Below are positions 1 through 8,361 of a stretch of 64,000 nucleotides of DNA, one piece after another. The first letter of the stretch is position 1; every line of letters starts with the position of its first letter. The stretch lies in the NCBI GenBank assembly GCA_030432905.1, contig JAUILU010000002.1:200084-264083 (forward strand). Direction: 5' to 3'. Source of the DNA: Phycisphaerae bacterium (GTDB taxonomy: Bacteria; Planctomycetota; Phycisphaerae; Phycisphaerales; UBA1924). The notes below the pieces were generated by a model, which was not told where the DNA came from, made no database searches, and worked only from the letters and a program-made list of their open reading frames with translations. Made by a program: the position numbers and the translations under genes.

Positions 1-80
1 GGCAACTCAGACGAGTCGTAGGTCAGCGGCTCGAACTTCGGTTTGGCGAAGTCGTTCTCGGTGTTGTTGTGATCGTTCAT
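1..80 (-). CDS. Hypothetical protein, N-terminal fragment (cut by window edge)
   Basis: Only the first 26 codons lie in the window. They read [15 protein letters not shown] and continue as an acidic, Asn-rich, hydrophilic segment with no signal peptide, so no function can be given. The start is supported by a 4-base ATGA overlap with the stop of the upstream prepilin-like gene (77-784), which implies that the two are translated together. The gene runs off the left end of the window. Confidence 0.6.
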   Translation of the reverse strand, partial: MNDHNNTENDFAKPKFEPLTYDSSEL

Positions 81-784
81 GGCGTGAGCCTCGGGAGGCT
101 GATGCGTGGGACGATCTCTTTGAGGAAGCTCTGGAACTCGCGCTCGGTCGGGTCGACGTTGACGTCGGCGCGGAGCGAGGGGAAGTAGAGCGCGTTCCTG
201 CCGTCTTTGCCGTCGTGCCAGACGTCGGCGTCAACGAGCAGGGGCCAGTCGCGTCGTTCGAGGCCGACGGTGATCGATTTCTGGATGACGGGTCTGGTGG
301 CGCCCGGGAAGAGCTCGAACATTTCTGAGGCGAAGATGAGCTTGCCCGCGACGTACTCGTAGCTCGTGCCGAACACCTCGTTGACGGGTCGGAATCCCGA
401 GGCGCCGTCGTCTGATTCGATGTCGCTCGGGCATTTCCAGGGTGTGTCAACGATCCAGAACGAGTTGGGATCGTTCGGGTCTTCGCGCCTTGGTGGGCTG
501 ACGTCCATGAAGTCGGCGAGGACCTGGAGGAGTGCGGGGTCGTTTGAGTTGCCGTCGGCGTCGGTGAGCGGGAGGACGTCGGGTACGAGTTCGTACTGGT
601 TGTAGTAGAGCCCGACGCCGACGCCGATGCCTTTGAGGTTGGCCAGGCACTTGACGTTCTGGGCGCGCTGTCGTGCTTTGCCGAGCGCGGGCAGCAGGAT
701 GCTGATGAGCACCGCGATGATGCTGATGACGACGAGCAGCTCGATGAGCGTGAAGGCGGGTTTTCTTCGGTTGTGTGCTTTCAT
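77..784 (-). CDS. Prepilin-type N-terminal cleavage/methylation protein (type II secretion pseudopilin-like)
   Basis: The 235-residue product starts [10 protein letters not shown] then [13 protein letters not shown], the type IV prepilin/pseudopilin signature: a short basic leader, Phe at the new N-terminus, Glu at +5 and a hydrophobic helix (about residues 11-34). Residue 10, before the cleavage site, is Ala instead of the usual Gly. Such proteins are cut by a prepilin peptidase and assembled into a pilus or pseudopilus in the inner membrane. The globular part has no domain I recognise, though planctomycetes carry many pseudopilin-like proteins of this form. The ATG at 784 is preferred to one 21 bases upstream because GGGGAG lies about 4 bases before it. 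It overlaps the next gene by ATGA. Confidence 0.85.
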   Translation of the reverse strand: MKAHNRRKPAFTLIELLVVISIIAVLISILLPALGKARQRAQNVKCLANLKGIGVGVGLYYNQYELVPDVLPLTDADGNSNDPALLQVLADFMDVSPPRREDPNDPNSFWIVDTPWKCPSDIESDDGASGFRPVNEVFGTSYEYVAGKLIFASEMFELFPGATRPVIQKSITVGLERRDWPLLVDADVWHDGKDGRNALYFPSLRADVNVDPTEREFQSFLKEIVPRISLPRLTP

Positions 785-899
785 GACTCCCCACTGAGCA
801 TACATGCAGATCGCCCCGAAGTGGCGGGGCGCTGCAGAAAGGTTCGGTTTGGAGTGTTCTACGGATTCACAGGGCGGTTGTTTCGCCCGGGGACGACGC

Positions 900-1265
900 T
901 TAGGCGGCGTTGGTGAACCGAGAGCAGTTGGTGATGATGTTGCCCGTACGGACCATCTGCCACAGCTGGCGACGTTGGTCTTCGGTGATGTCGATGAACG
1001 CGACGCCGAAGCTCATGCCCCTGAAGGTCTGCTTCTTGATCCAGCGGACCTCGCACTTGAGCGACAGGGTCTCGATGTCGCTTGAGATGTTGATCAGGAC
1101 TGTTGACATCGGTTTGGTGCCGGTGGGCAGCTTGCCCTTGATGCGCAGGCCCGTCGATGAGGCGTCGACGATCTCGCCGACGTTGGTGCGCAGCTCATGG
1201 CACTGGATCCGCCCCGCGTCGCGACGGTCATCAGATACCGAGATATCGCTGATTTTTGGCAACAT
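900..1265 (-). CDS. PilZ domain protein, putative c-di-GMP receptor
   Basis: This is a 121-residue single-domain protein. The family's two binding motifs are visible: RxxxR (R15-R19, preceded by R14) and the D/NxSxxG motif as DASSTG (residues 34-39). The rest alternates short strands, as expected for the PilZ beta-barrel, including a typical WIKKQ...GMSFGVAF section. PilZ proteins bind cyclic di-GMP and change motility, pilus or exopolysaccharide output. That fits a window with pseudopilins and polysaccharide genes, but no direct partner is identified. GGGGGAT lies about 8 bases before the ATG. It stands alone, transcribed away from the gene at 1520. Confidence 0.85.
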   Translation of the reverse strand: MLPKISDISVSDDRRDAGRIQCHELRTNVGEIVDASSTGLRIKGKLPTGTKPMSTVLINISSDIETLSLKCEVRWIKKQTFRGMSFGVAFIDITEDQRRQLWQMVRTGNIITNCSRFTNAA

Positions 1266-1519
1266 AACACAATCCCCCTGATCCTTGCTTCCTGAGCTTC
1301 ACAAACAACCGGGGGTGGTGCACGCCGGGTTCGGGGGTTTGTTGCGTACGGAGTCCGGATGTGCGGGCTGGGGCGTTATCGGGGTGAAGCTGGTTCGGGT
1401 GTGCGCTTTGGGAGCGGGGCGGGCTCGGACGTACGGCTCGAACGGGTGGGTTTGCGACCGGTTTGGCGCAGCTTTGGTGCGTGGGCACAGGCCCCGGCAA
1501 TCAAAGAAAGGCACCGACC

Positions 1520-2443
1520 ATGACACGCACTCTTTCATGCGCACTTGTTTGCGGGCTAGCCGCGGGGATGGCTTCCGCGGAACCCGTCTCGCAGACGCTC
1601 GATATCCAGAGGCTGGCGACGATCGAGAATATGGGACGCATGGCGGTCAACCCGGTGACGGGCGAGGTCGCGTTCGGCACGACAGGGCCCGGTTCGAGCA
1701 CGAGCAAGCAGCACGTCCGTGTGATGCAGCCCAGCGGGTCGGTGAGCACGTTCGGCAACGCGGCGATCCCGGACCCCGACGCGGTGGCGTGGGACATGGA
1801 CGGCTCGTTCGGGCCGGCGGGCTCGATCCTCGTCGGTGGGTTCCGGGGCATGTACTCGGTGAACCCGCAGGGCGATGTGTTCCAGTTCGCGTTCCGCGGG
1901 CAGGATCTGATGAACCCGGAGGACATTGTTGTTGGCGAGGACGGGTCGCTGTACTTCGCGGACTACGGGTTGAGCCAGGTGAAGAGGCTCAGTGTGCACG
2001 GCAGTTTCTCGACACTGATGAGCACGCCCACGCCGACCAAGCGTGTTGTGGTTGATGAGCGGGGCAACACCAGCGCGATCGACAGCACGGGTATGCTGAC
2101 CTCGACAACGATCGAGGGTGCCGGCGGCTCGTACTACTCAGACGTCGAGATCGGGCACGAATCGCTCGGCTGGGACGGCTGGACGTACGCGGTCGATGCA
2201 AGCTCGGGCGCTCTTGTTCAGATTCTCGAGGACGGCAGCAAGCGGATCCTGGCGACGGGGCTGCTCGACGGCGTTGATCTCACGCAGCCCAACGCGGCCG
2301 ACGCTCACATTGGGTTCATGCCGACGGGCGAGATGCTCGTGGCGATCCCGGCGACCGGCGCGGTGTACTCGTTCGTGCCGACGCCGGGCGCCGTGGTGAT
2401 CGCGGGCCTCGGCGGCGTGCTCGCGGTTCGCAGGAAGCGGTGA
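1520..2443 (+). CDS. Secreted propeller-like protein with PEP-CTERM-like sorting tail
   Basis: The 307-residue product begins with a signal peptide (MTRTLSCALVCGLAAGMASA). Repeated blade-like segments follow (for example VGEDGSLYFADYG), resembling SMP-30/NHL-type propellers. The last 22 residues are VPTPGA, a hydrophobic stretch, then RRKR. That is the PEP-CTERM/exosortase pattern in the VPTPG form often seen in Phycisphaerae. The protein is therefore probably exported and held or processed at the envelope by an exosortase-like enzyme (family knowledge, not shown here). The start at 1520 is chosen over an upstream in-frame GTG because it begins the signal peptide. It is the only protein in the window with this tail; the other surface proteins carry a dockerin tail. 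Confidence 0.8.
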   Translation: MTRTLSCALVCGLAAGMASAEPVSQTLDIQRLATIENMGRMAVNPVTGEVAFGTTGPGSSTSKQHVRVMQPSGSVSTFGNAAIPDPDAVAWDMDGSFGPAGSILVGGFRGMYSVNPQGDVFQFAFRGQDLMNPEDIVVGEDGSLYFADYGLSQVKRLSVHGSFSTLMSTPTPTKRVVVDERGNTSAIDSTGMLTSTTIEGAGGSYYSDVEIGHESLGWDGWTYAVDASSGALVQILEDGSKRILATGLLDGVDLTQPNAADAHIGFMPTGEMLVAIPATGAVYSFVPTPGAVVIAGLGGVLAVRRKR

Positions 2444-2472
2444 GCGGGGCGGGCGTGCACTAGACTGACCGC

Positions 2473-2961
2473 GTGCCCGTTGACGAACAAGAATTCGTGA
2501 TCATGTATCTGAAAGACCGGGACTACCCGTGTCAGGGCTGTAACTACAACCTCAAGGATTCGGAGAACGGCTTCTGCCCGGAGTGCGGCACGTACTGCCG
2601 ATTCGAGGACATCTGCAACTCGATTGTCGGGGGCACGGGCTGGGGCAGGATCAGCGCCGAGCGGCGGTTCTGGCGCGCATCGGTCATCGGGAACGTGATG
2701 CCGATTCTCGGTGTGGGTTGCGTGTATTCCGCGTTCGACCTGCTCTGGAGCGACTTCTCGATGAGCACCAAGCCCGGCCTGATGTCGAGCATCCCGGCGG
2801 CGTACGTTGCTCTGTTTCTTTTCATGTTCCACACCGCAGCGGTAGTCTCGCTGATTACTTTCCGAGGAACATTTCTGCGGCTTTCGGAGGGCGTCCAGTC
2901 GGTCGTTGTGGTCGCGTCGTGGTACTGGGTGCCGTTGCTTTGCTTTGCGCCACTTCTGTAA
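2473..2961 (+). CDS. Zinc-ribbon membrane protein, paralogue 1 of 5
   Basis: The 162-residue product starts at a GTG. An N-terminal four-cysteine ribbon (C20, C23, C35, C38) sits in the pattern CxxCNYNLK...CPEC, preceded by a short helix with YLKDRD. Three hydrophobic segments follow (about residues 70-92, 107-130, 138-160). It therefore looks like an inner-membrane protein with a small cytoplasmic zinc ribbon. The C-terminal stretch (RLSEGV...VVVASWYW) resembles that of the next gene (RLSGVKKALVV...YYW), so the two are probably duplicates. Function is unknown. It heads an apparent five-gene operon of similar proteins, 44 bases ahead of the second. Confidence 0.8.
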   Translation: MPVDEQEFVIMYLKDRDYPCQGCNYNLKDSENGFCPECGTYCRFEDICNSIVGGTGWGRISAERRFWRASVIGNVMPILGVGCVYSAFDLLWSDFSMSTKPGLMSSIPAAYVALFLFMFHTAAVVSLITFRGTFLRLSEGVQSVVVVASWYWVPLLCFAPLL

Positions 2962-3005
2962 ACTGGCGACGAGAGTGCTGGCAGTGCATTGCAAGGGTCT
3001 GGATT

Positions 3006-3497
3006 GTGAACGATCGGGAGCAACTCAGGGCTTACTTGGCTAGCCGCGATGTGGCGTGTCCAGAGTGCGGCTACAACCTCCGTGGTTCGGCGGACGGGGT
3101 CTGCTCAGAATGTGGTAGCGCCTACAGATTCGTCGCACTTCTGGTCAACAAAGACACGGGGAACGACTACCGGTACAGCCAGCCGCTCTCGAGACTGCAT
3201 TCGGTTGGCTCTATGGGACTGCTGCTGCCAACAGTTGTGCTTGGCATCTTCTTGTCCGTCATTCTGTTTGCGGCGATTGATGAGACGCTCTATGTAGGCG
3301 ACGAGACCTGGAAGCTGGTGGGCTGGAGCTTGTTATTTGCAGTCCACGTCATGGCCAACGTCGTCTACAATTCTAACTTACAGTGGTTTCTTCGGCTGTC
3401 TGGGGTGAAAAAGGCGCTGGTTGTGTCTCTGTGTTACTACTGGGCGTTGTTGCCGCTGCCTTTGAGCTTGGCGATCGCGCTCGCGTCGAGCTTGTAA
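3006..3497 (+). CDS. Zinc-ribbon membrane protein, paralogue 2 of 5
   Basis: The 163-residue protein starts at the GTG at 3006. The frame stays open far upstream, but this start puts the conserved N-terminus (MNDREQLRAYLASRD) in line with the other paralogues. Cysteines C18, C21, C33 and C36 form CPECGYNLRG...CSEC, a ribbon typical of planctomycete proteins of unknown role. Three transmembrane segments follow (about residues 70-93, 101-122, 136-160). Its stop is two bases before the start of the next gene, which indicates co-translation. No catalytic motif is visible, and a regulatory or sensing role would be a guess. Confidence 0.8.
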   Translation: MNDREQLRAYLASRDVACPECGYNLRGSADGVCSECGSAYRFVALLVNKDTGNDYRYSQPLSRLHSVGSMGLLLPTVVLGIFLSVILFAAIDETLYVGDETWKLVGWSLLFAVHVMANVVYNSNLQWFLRLSGVKKALVVSLCYYWALLPLPLSLAIALASSL

Positions 3498-3499
3498 CT

Positions 3500-3952
3500 A
3501 TGGACGAGCAAGATCATCTCGTTGAATACCTGGCCGATCGCGATGTGGCGTGCGTTTCGTGCGGGTACAACCTGCGCGGGATCCGCGGCGGGCGGTGCCC
3601 GGAGTGCAACGAGGAACTGGTGCTCAGGGTCGGGCTCGCCGAGCCGCGGCTCGGGTCGGTGATCGCGTTTCTTGCGGGCGTTTGGTGCTGCGCCGGGACG
3701 ACGTTCGCGGTGCTGGCGTTCTTTCTGATTCTGTCGCTGTACTTTGATGATTGGCCGCCGCTGAGGTACTGGATGCCCGCGATTCTTGGGTTCGCGATCG
3801 CGGCACCGACGGCGGCGTGGGTCGGGACGCGCGGCGGGCGGGCGTGGCTCCGACAGCGCGGCGACAAGATGCGCCGGCTGTTGGTCGTGGGCGCGTGGCT
3901 GCTGTTCTTCGGGTGCATCGCGAGCATCACCCTGATGACGATGATGATGTGA
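3500..3952 (+). CDS. Zinc-ribbon membrane protein, paralogue 3 of 5
   Basis: This 150-residue member begins MDEQDHLVEYLADRD, then CVSCGYNLRG...CPEC (C18, C21, C33, C36), so the ribbon has exactly the same position and spacing as in the previous gene. Three hydrophobic segments (about residues 54-82, 91-110, 122-148) end in a Met-rich tail. The ATG is two bases after the previous stop, and its own stop shares one base with the next start (TGATG). An in-frame upstream ATG lies inside the previous gene and was rejected because it breaks the shared N-terminal pattern. Function is unknown. Confidence 0.8.
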   Translation: MDEQDHLVEYLADRDVACVSCGYNLRGIRGGRCPECNEELVLRVGLAEPRLGSVIAFLAGVWCCAGTTFAVLAFFLILSLYFDDWPPLRYWMPAILGFAIAAPTAAWVGTRGGRAWLRQRGDKMRRLLVVGAWLLFFGCIASITLMTMMM

Positions 3953-4416
3953 TGGACGACGGGCACGACGACAGGATGTTCCGGGCGTTTCTCATGGAGA
4001 ACGACGTCAGGTGCCCGGGGTGCGGCTACAGCCTGAGCGATCTCATGGAGTACCGGTGTCCCGAGTGCGGCGAGCGGTTCTCGCTTGAGATGCTGGATGC
4101 GGACGAGATGGGCGGCGCGGACGAGCACGAGCTGCAGGTGATAGCGCTGCTGCACCGGGGGAACCTGATCGTCGCGGCGGGCTTTGCGCTCATCTTTCTG
4201 GTGATGTCGCTGGCGAGGCTGGGCGCGGGCGGGACGTGGGGGTTCTCGCCCGAGCTTTCGTTCTTGTATGCAGCGGGGTATGTGGTGTTCGAGTTTGTTG
4301 TTGTGAAACCGAAGCTGATCGAGTCGCTGCGGTTCGGGTGGCTTTTTAATCCGATTACGGTTTTGCTTTCGCTGCTGGTCGTTGCGGTGGCGACGGCGCT
4401 GATGGGGTTTCGGTAA
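3952..4416 (+). CDS. Zinc-ribbon membrane protein, paralogue 4 of 5
   Basis: The 154-residue product starts with acidic MDDGHDDRMFRAFLMEND, then C21, C24, C36 and C39 in CPGCGYSLS...CPEC. Three membrane segments follow (about residues 69-90, 103-120, 131-152). Its last segment contains GWLFNPITVL, close to LGWALLFNPLTAI in the fifth paralogue, so genes 4 and 5 form a second sub-pair. The start overlaps the previous stop by one base (TGATG). The ribbon here has lost the NLRG element (SLSD instead) but keeps all four cysteines. Function is unknown. Confidence 0.8.
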   Translation: MDDGHDDRMFRAFLMENDVRCPGCGYSLSDLMEYRCPECGERFSLEMLDADEMGGADEHELQVIALLHRGNLIVAAGFALIFLVMSLARLGAGGTWGFSPELSFLYAAGYVVFEFVVVKPKLIESLRFGWLFNPITVLLSLLVVAVATALMGFR

Positions 4417-4494
4417 GCAACCGGCGGGGCGGGATTGCGAATAGGTGTTGGCCGAGGGTTGCGTGGGTCGGCGACAGACGATTGGCGGTGCGCG

Positions 4495-5325
4495 GTGTGT
4501 AACCAACAGAAACTGCTTGAGTACATCGCGATCCACGATGCGCCGTGTCCGAATTGCCTAGCGAACCTTCGTGGGCAGGTCGAGGGTGTGTGCCCGGTTT
4601 GTGATTGCCGACTGTTTCTTGGCAGCGTGCGTTCGTTTCATCTGGCGTTCGGGGATTCCAAGTCGGAGCCTGTGTGCAGGCCCAAGTTGTCGCATCAGGA
4701 GCGGGTGGCAGAGTATCTGGCGAAGAACGATGCGCCGTGCCCGGGGTGCATTCGGAATCTGCGGGGTCAGCCGGGCATGTCGTGCCCCGCGTGCAGGCGT
4801 GACTTGTACTTCAAGGAATTGGTCTCTGCTCATAGGGTGTACGGCGATTCGGGCTTGAGGCCTATGCCTGCGCCGGGCAGTGCGGAGTCACAGCGGCTTG
4901 ATGCGTATCTAGCAGAGCACAACGTCGGTTGTCAGGGGTGCGGCTATGAGCTGCACGGTCTGGTGAGCGACGCCTGCCCGGAGTGCGGCGGCGAGCTTGT
5001 GCTTGCGGCGCTGATGTATCCGGATCCGGGGCCGGTGCGTGTGAACCTTGTGACTGTGAACACACTGACCACATTCTCGGCGGCGCCGATCGTGCTCATG
5101 CTGCTGGTTATGCTGGCGGGGCTTGCGGATATGTACTCGACCGATGAGCTATTGGTGCATGTCGCCTCGATGTTGGTGCTGGCTTTGTTGCTGTATGCGT
5201 TTGTGATTCCGGGCAGACGCGCGATGCTCAATAATCTTGGATGGGCGCTTCTGTTTAACCCTTTGACCGCGATTGTCGGCATGTACATCGTTGGGATGGC
5301 GATGTACGTGGCGCTCCACTACTAA
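4495..5325 (+). CDS. Zinc-ribbon membrane protein with three tandem ribbon modules, paralogue 5 of 5
   Basis: This 276-residue protein carries three copies of the ribbon module found once in its neighbours. Cysteine sets are C18/C21/C33/C36, C82/C85/C97/C100 and C146/C149/C161/C164, an exact period of 64 residues. Each copy has the same lead-in (LxEYxAxxDAPC-like). Three transmembrane segments follow (about residues 181-203, 207-228, 245-275), the last with LFNPLT as in paralogue 4. The GTG at 4495 is preferred to a TTG at 4435 because it gives the same N-terminus as the paralogues. It lies 78 bases after paralogue 4 and ends the apparent operon. Binding of metal, nucleic acid or protein by the ribbons is possible but not shown. 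Confidence 0.78.
   Translation: MCNQQKLLEYIAIHDAPCPNCLANLRGQVEGVCPVCDCRLFLGSVRSFHLAFGDSKSEPVCRPKLSHQERVAEYLAKNDAPCPGCIRNLRGQPGMSCPACRRDLYFKELVSAHRVYGDSGLRPMPAPGSAESQRLDAYLAEHNVGCQGCGYELHGLVSDACPECGGELVLAALMYPDPGPVRVNLVTVNTLTTFSAAPIVLMLLVMLAGLADMYSTDELLVHVASMLVLALLLYAFVIPGRRAMLNNLGWALLFNPLTAIVGMYIVGMAMYVALHY
4507..5004 (+). repeat. Three 192-base repeats encoding zinc-ribbon modules
   Basis: Within the fifth paralogue the coding sequence repeats with a 192-base (64-codon) period, seen from the regular return of the CxxC...CxxC set. The copies have diverged in sequence, for example NLRGQVEG, NLRGQPGM and ELHGLVSD after the first cysteine pair. This points to an old internal triplication, not an assembly error. 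Confidence 0.75.
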
Positions 5326-5603
5326 CTAAGTATGTCTGTGGATGGGTTTCGAGCGATTGCTTTGTAACGGCTGTGACGTTTGTGTGGTCTGTGTGTGCGG
5401 GCGTCACCTCAAATCTGGTGGTGGGTGTGGCCCGGGTGTGGATTGGTTGGCATCTTGTGTGTGCACGCCGGTTTGGCTTGCGACAACCTTTGCCCCCGCC
5501 CGGGGGCGGCCGTGGGAGCCGTAGGGCATCCGCGACCGCCCCCTCGCCCTTTTTACGTTGGCGAGGTTCGTGCAGGACTGAGTATGTTTTCGGGTGGCTT
5601 TGG

Positions 5604-6635
5604 TCAGCAGCCGTTGTTGAAGTTTGTGACCCATGCGGTGAAGTCGCGTGGTGAGACTTTGCCGTCGCGGTTCTGGTCGGCGATCGAGGCCTGGATGTTG
5701 TAGGCGGAGATCCACGCGGTGAAGTCTTGCGGGGTGACGTGGCCGTCGCGGTTGGTGTCGGCGAGGCAGGGCGCGACGCCGGTGCGTGGGTCGGATGAGA
5801 TGACGTCCCAGACCGCGTTCTCGATGGCGACGAAGGTCGCGGTGGTGTAGCCGTCGGGGCCGTACTCGTCGATCCACGCGTTGTGCATGCCGAACGGCGG
5901 GCAGTCGAGGATGACCGAAGCGGTGGTGATCGAGGCGGTAAACCGGCCGAGGCTGTTGTTGAGGTGGACGTCGTCGCGGTAGAGATGCCAGAGCGAGTTC
6001 ACGTCGGGGATTTCGCCCGCGTAGATCCGATCGCGGATTTCATTGATGACCGGGGCCACGGGGACGAGCCGGACAGTGCGGTCGATGTTGGCTGTGAGGA
6101 TCTGGAAGAGTGTGACGAAGTACGCGTTCTCTGCCGAGGTCGGCGTGCTTTCGTTGATGTCTTCGAGGGGCAGAAGCCAGTCGCCGTTCTGCATGAACCA
6201 GCGGGCGCCCCAGGGCTGGTACAGATAAATGATTGCGTCATCGCTGCCCGGGTTGAAGTCGAGGAGTTGGTCGAAGTATGTAAAGACGTAGGCGTCGGTG
6301 GTGAAGGTTGAGGTTTCGGTCCAGTAGGGCTGGACGGTGATGTAGTCGAGATCGATGCTGGGGAGTGCGTCTTGGAAGTAGCCGAAACTCGGTTCGGGTG
6401 TGACGCAGGTTTGCGTGGGCTCGGTGATGATCTGGTCGAGCGACCGGTTGCAGTTGATGTGCATCCCGGTTGCAAGGTCCACGGATTGCATGGCGGCGTA
6501 GTCGGGCAGGATGGTTGGCAGGCTGTCCCAGGTCAGGCTGTTGCCAATGTGGTAGCCGGCCATCTGCTGAGCCGAGGCCGGCGCGGCGCAGGCGGCAAAG
6601 ACCGATAGCCAGAGTGTGTTTTTGACGTGACCCAT
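5604..6635 (-). CDS. Secreted SGNH/GDSL-like hydrolase with GC-type dockerin tail
   Basis: The 343-residue product has a signal peptide (to about residue 22), then GNSLT (residues 31-35), which resembles SGNH block I with Ser33 as possible nucleophile. DDVH (222-225) resembles the DxxH block that supplies Asp and His. An esterase or carbohydrate deacetylase is therefore plausible; the substrate is unknown. The last 54 residues are a dockerin-like tail with DTNRDG and DQNRDG loops, ending NNGC. This tail is the most divergent of the 17 in the window (NIQASI in place of NANAPE). The gene is convergent with the zinc-ribbon operon. The 278 bases between them hold only a GC-rich hairpin without a T-run. 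Confidence 0.75.
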   Translation of the reverse strand: MGHVKNTLWLSVFAACAAPASAQQMAGYHIGNSLTWDSLPTILPDYAAMQSVDLATGMHINCNRSLDQIITEPTQTCVTPEPSFGYFQDALPSIDLDYITVQPYWTETSTFTTDAYVFTYFDQLLDFNPGSDDAIIYLYQPWGARWFMQNGDWLLPLEDINESTPTSAENAYFVTLFQILTANIDRTVRLVPVAPVINEIRDRIYAGEIPDVNSLWHLYRDDVHLNNSLGRFTASITTASVILDCPPFGMHNAWIDEYGPDGYTTATFVAIENAVWDVISSDPRTGVAPCLADTNRDGHVTPQDFTAWISAYNIQASIADQNRDGKVSPRDFTAWVTNFNNGC

Positions 6636-6704
6636 CGCGTGAAGCTATCACACGATGGCATGGTCAGCCAGCGAATAGGCCCGGCGGACCAAGCTTTTGT
6701 GGAA

Positions 6705-7931
6705 TTAGTCGGGGTCGATCAGCGGCACGCGGAAGACGCCATAGGGGCCTTCTGCGAATGGGCCCTCGGGCCTGCCGAAGCCGGTTTCGTGGATGCGGGC
6801 GGTGGTGAAGTAGAGCCTGCCGCCGTGGATGGCGAGGCTGTCGGGCCAGCTGATCCGCTGGTCGGCGGTGACCTGGACGAGCTCGCCCGATGGGAGTCTC
6901 GCGGTTATGGCGTCGCGTTCGAGTGCGGTGAAGTAGAGGACGCCGTTGTCGTCCATGATCATCGCGTCGGTGACGAAGGTCTGGCCGAGGTCTTCGACGT
7001 AGGTGGCCAGGTCGGTCGCGGTCGAGCCGTTCCACTTGCCGCCCCATTGGCCCTCGGGGCGGAGCGTGGCCTTGATGGGTCCGGTTGGGATGCGGAAGAG
7101 TGTTCTTCCGGTGAGCGCCTGGTAGTAGATGTGTTCGCCGTCGGGCGAGAGGGCGATGCCGTCGGAGTGGACGGTTGGTGTGTCGCCGTACTCATTGATC
7201 CAGGGCTCGCCGCCGATGATGAGCGTTTCGCCGAGGTCGGCTTTGGTTGATGGATGGTCTTCGAGGAACCGCCGCGCGACGCCGGTGGTCAGGTCAACGG
7301 CGACGATGGCGCCGAGTCCAGAGTCTGACATGTACGCGAAGCCGTCTTTGGTGTCGATGCGGACGTCGTTGAGGTAGGAGCCCTCGGGCGCGATGGTGCG
7401 GTTGAAGATGTAGGACGCCGAGACGCGGTCGTCAGCGGTGTCGAAGCGGATGAGCTTGGCGGCGTTCTGGATCGGTCCCTCGAACATCGGGGCGCCGGGG
7501 TCGAGGACCCAGAGCCGACCCGTGTCGTCGGTGTGCATCGCCTGGACGCAGACCCAGCTCCGCTCGGGGCGGACGCCGGGTGTCCAGCTGTTCCAGGCCT
7601 CGGTTGGGTAGCTCTGTGGCGGCGTCATGCGGCCTGTTTGGATTTCGACGACGCTATTGCCGTGGTTGCCGTGCCAGCGAGGGCTCGAGACGAAGAGCCT
7701 GCCGTCGGGTGCGATGGCGATGCCGACGGCTTGGAAGCCGTCGAAGGCGGCGATCCGCTCGGGGACGGCTTTGGTCCCGGTGCTCAGGGGTGTGAAGAGG
7801 GGGATGAAGCCCTCGGTGCCCGGGTTTGGGTTGTTGTTGGCGTAGAAGGAGCCGCTGGAGTGGTTGTTGCCGCTGCAGCCGGCGAGGGCGATGAGCGAGG
7901 CGGCTGCGATGGTGCTTCGTAGGTGCTTCAT
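6705..7931 (-). CDS. Lipoprotein of the major royal jelly protein/yellow family
   Basis: The 408-residue product starts MKHLRSTIAAASLIALAGC, a signal with lipobox LAGC and lipidated Cys19. The ATG at 7931 is preferred because it begins this signal; an upstream in-frame ATG adds 24 poor residues. The body has features of the MRJP/yellow propeller family: GIAIAPDGRLFVSSPRW, WVLDPGAP, LNDVRIDTKDGFAYMSDSG and DGIALSPDGEHIYYQAL. Bacterial members are often annotated as L-dopachrome tautomerase-related proteins; the true substrate is unknown. The protein is probably anchored to a membrane facing the periplasm. It is transcribed away from the small gene at 7976. Confidence 0.8.
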   Translation of the reverse strand: MKHLRSTIAAASLIALAGCSGNNHSSGSFYANNNPNPGTEGFIPLFTPLSTGTKAVPERIAAFDGFQAVGIAIAPDGRLFVSSPRWHGNHGNSVVEIQTGRMTPPQSYPTEAWNSWTPGVRPERSWVCVQAMHTDDTGRLWVLDPGAPMFEGPIQNAAKLIRFDTADDRVSASYIFNRTIAPEGSYLNDVRIDTKDGFAYMSDSGLGAIVAVDLTTGVARRFLEDHPSTKADLGETLIIGGEPWINEYGDTPTVHSDGIALSPDGEHIYYQALTGRTLFRIPTGPIKATLRPEGQWGGKWNGSTATDLATYVEDLGQTFVTDAMIMDDNGVLYFTALERDAITARLPSGELVQVTADQRISWPDSLAIHGGRLYFTTARIHETGFGRPEGPFAEGPYGVFRVPLIDPD

Positions 7932-7975
7932 GCCCGGATCGTACACACTCAGGGGCAACTCTGGGCGGATACGCT

Positions 7976-8266
7976 GTGGAGATGGGCTTTGAGGGCGATT
8001 CATACGAAGACGGCTTCGACGACTACGTCGATTCGGTAGACGACGAGCTGGACCCCGAGGGGCCGTCGGTCGCGGATCTGCGTCGGCTCCGCCACAGCGG
8101 GGCGCGGTGCCCGTCGTGCGGCGCGGACGTCTACGACGACGCGGAGGCGTGCCACGTGTGCGGCGACTACATCGTGCCGACGGGGAGCAAGGCCGGGAAC
8201 CGGAAAGTGCTCAACTTCGTCGTGGCTGCGGTGCTGGTGGTGCTGATATTGCTGTGGGCGTTGTAG
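7976..8266 (+). CDS. Small acidic zinc-ribbon protein with C-terminal membrane anchor
   Basis: The 96-residue product has a very acidic first 30 residues and a four-cysteine ribbon (C45, C48, C59, C62; CPSC...CHVC). One hydrophobic helix at about residues 79-95 would leave the ribbon in the cytoplasm. The start may be the GTG at 7976 or the ATG two codons later. It is not closely like the 2473-5325 family, because it lacks GYNLRG and has one helix. Function is unknown. Confidence 0.7.
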   Translation: MEMGFEGDSYEDGFDDYVDSVDDELDPEGPSVADLRRLRHSGARCPSCGADVYDDAEACHVCGDYIVPTGSKAGNRKVLNFVVAAVLVVLILLWAL

Positions 8267-8361
8267 GGTTTCCCTTTAGTAGTTGCAGTTATTGCACTGG
8301 TGCTTCACCCGAATTGTGCGAGTGATGGCGGCTGTGGGCCGGCCACAGATTGTTGCAACAC

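Noticed and set aside
5326..5603. Possible small genes or a terminator between the zinc-ribbon operon and the SGNH-like gene
   Set aside because: Short frames only, low-complexity translations, and the GCCCCC/GGGGGC hairpin near 5500 lacks a T-run.
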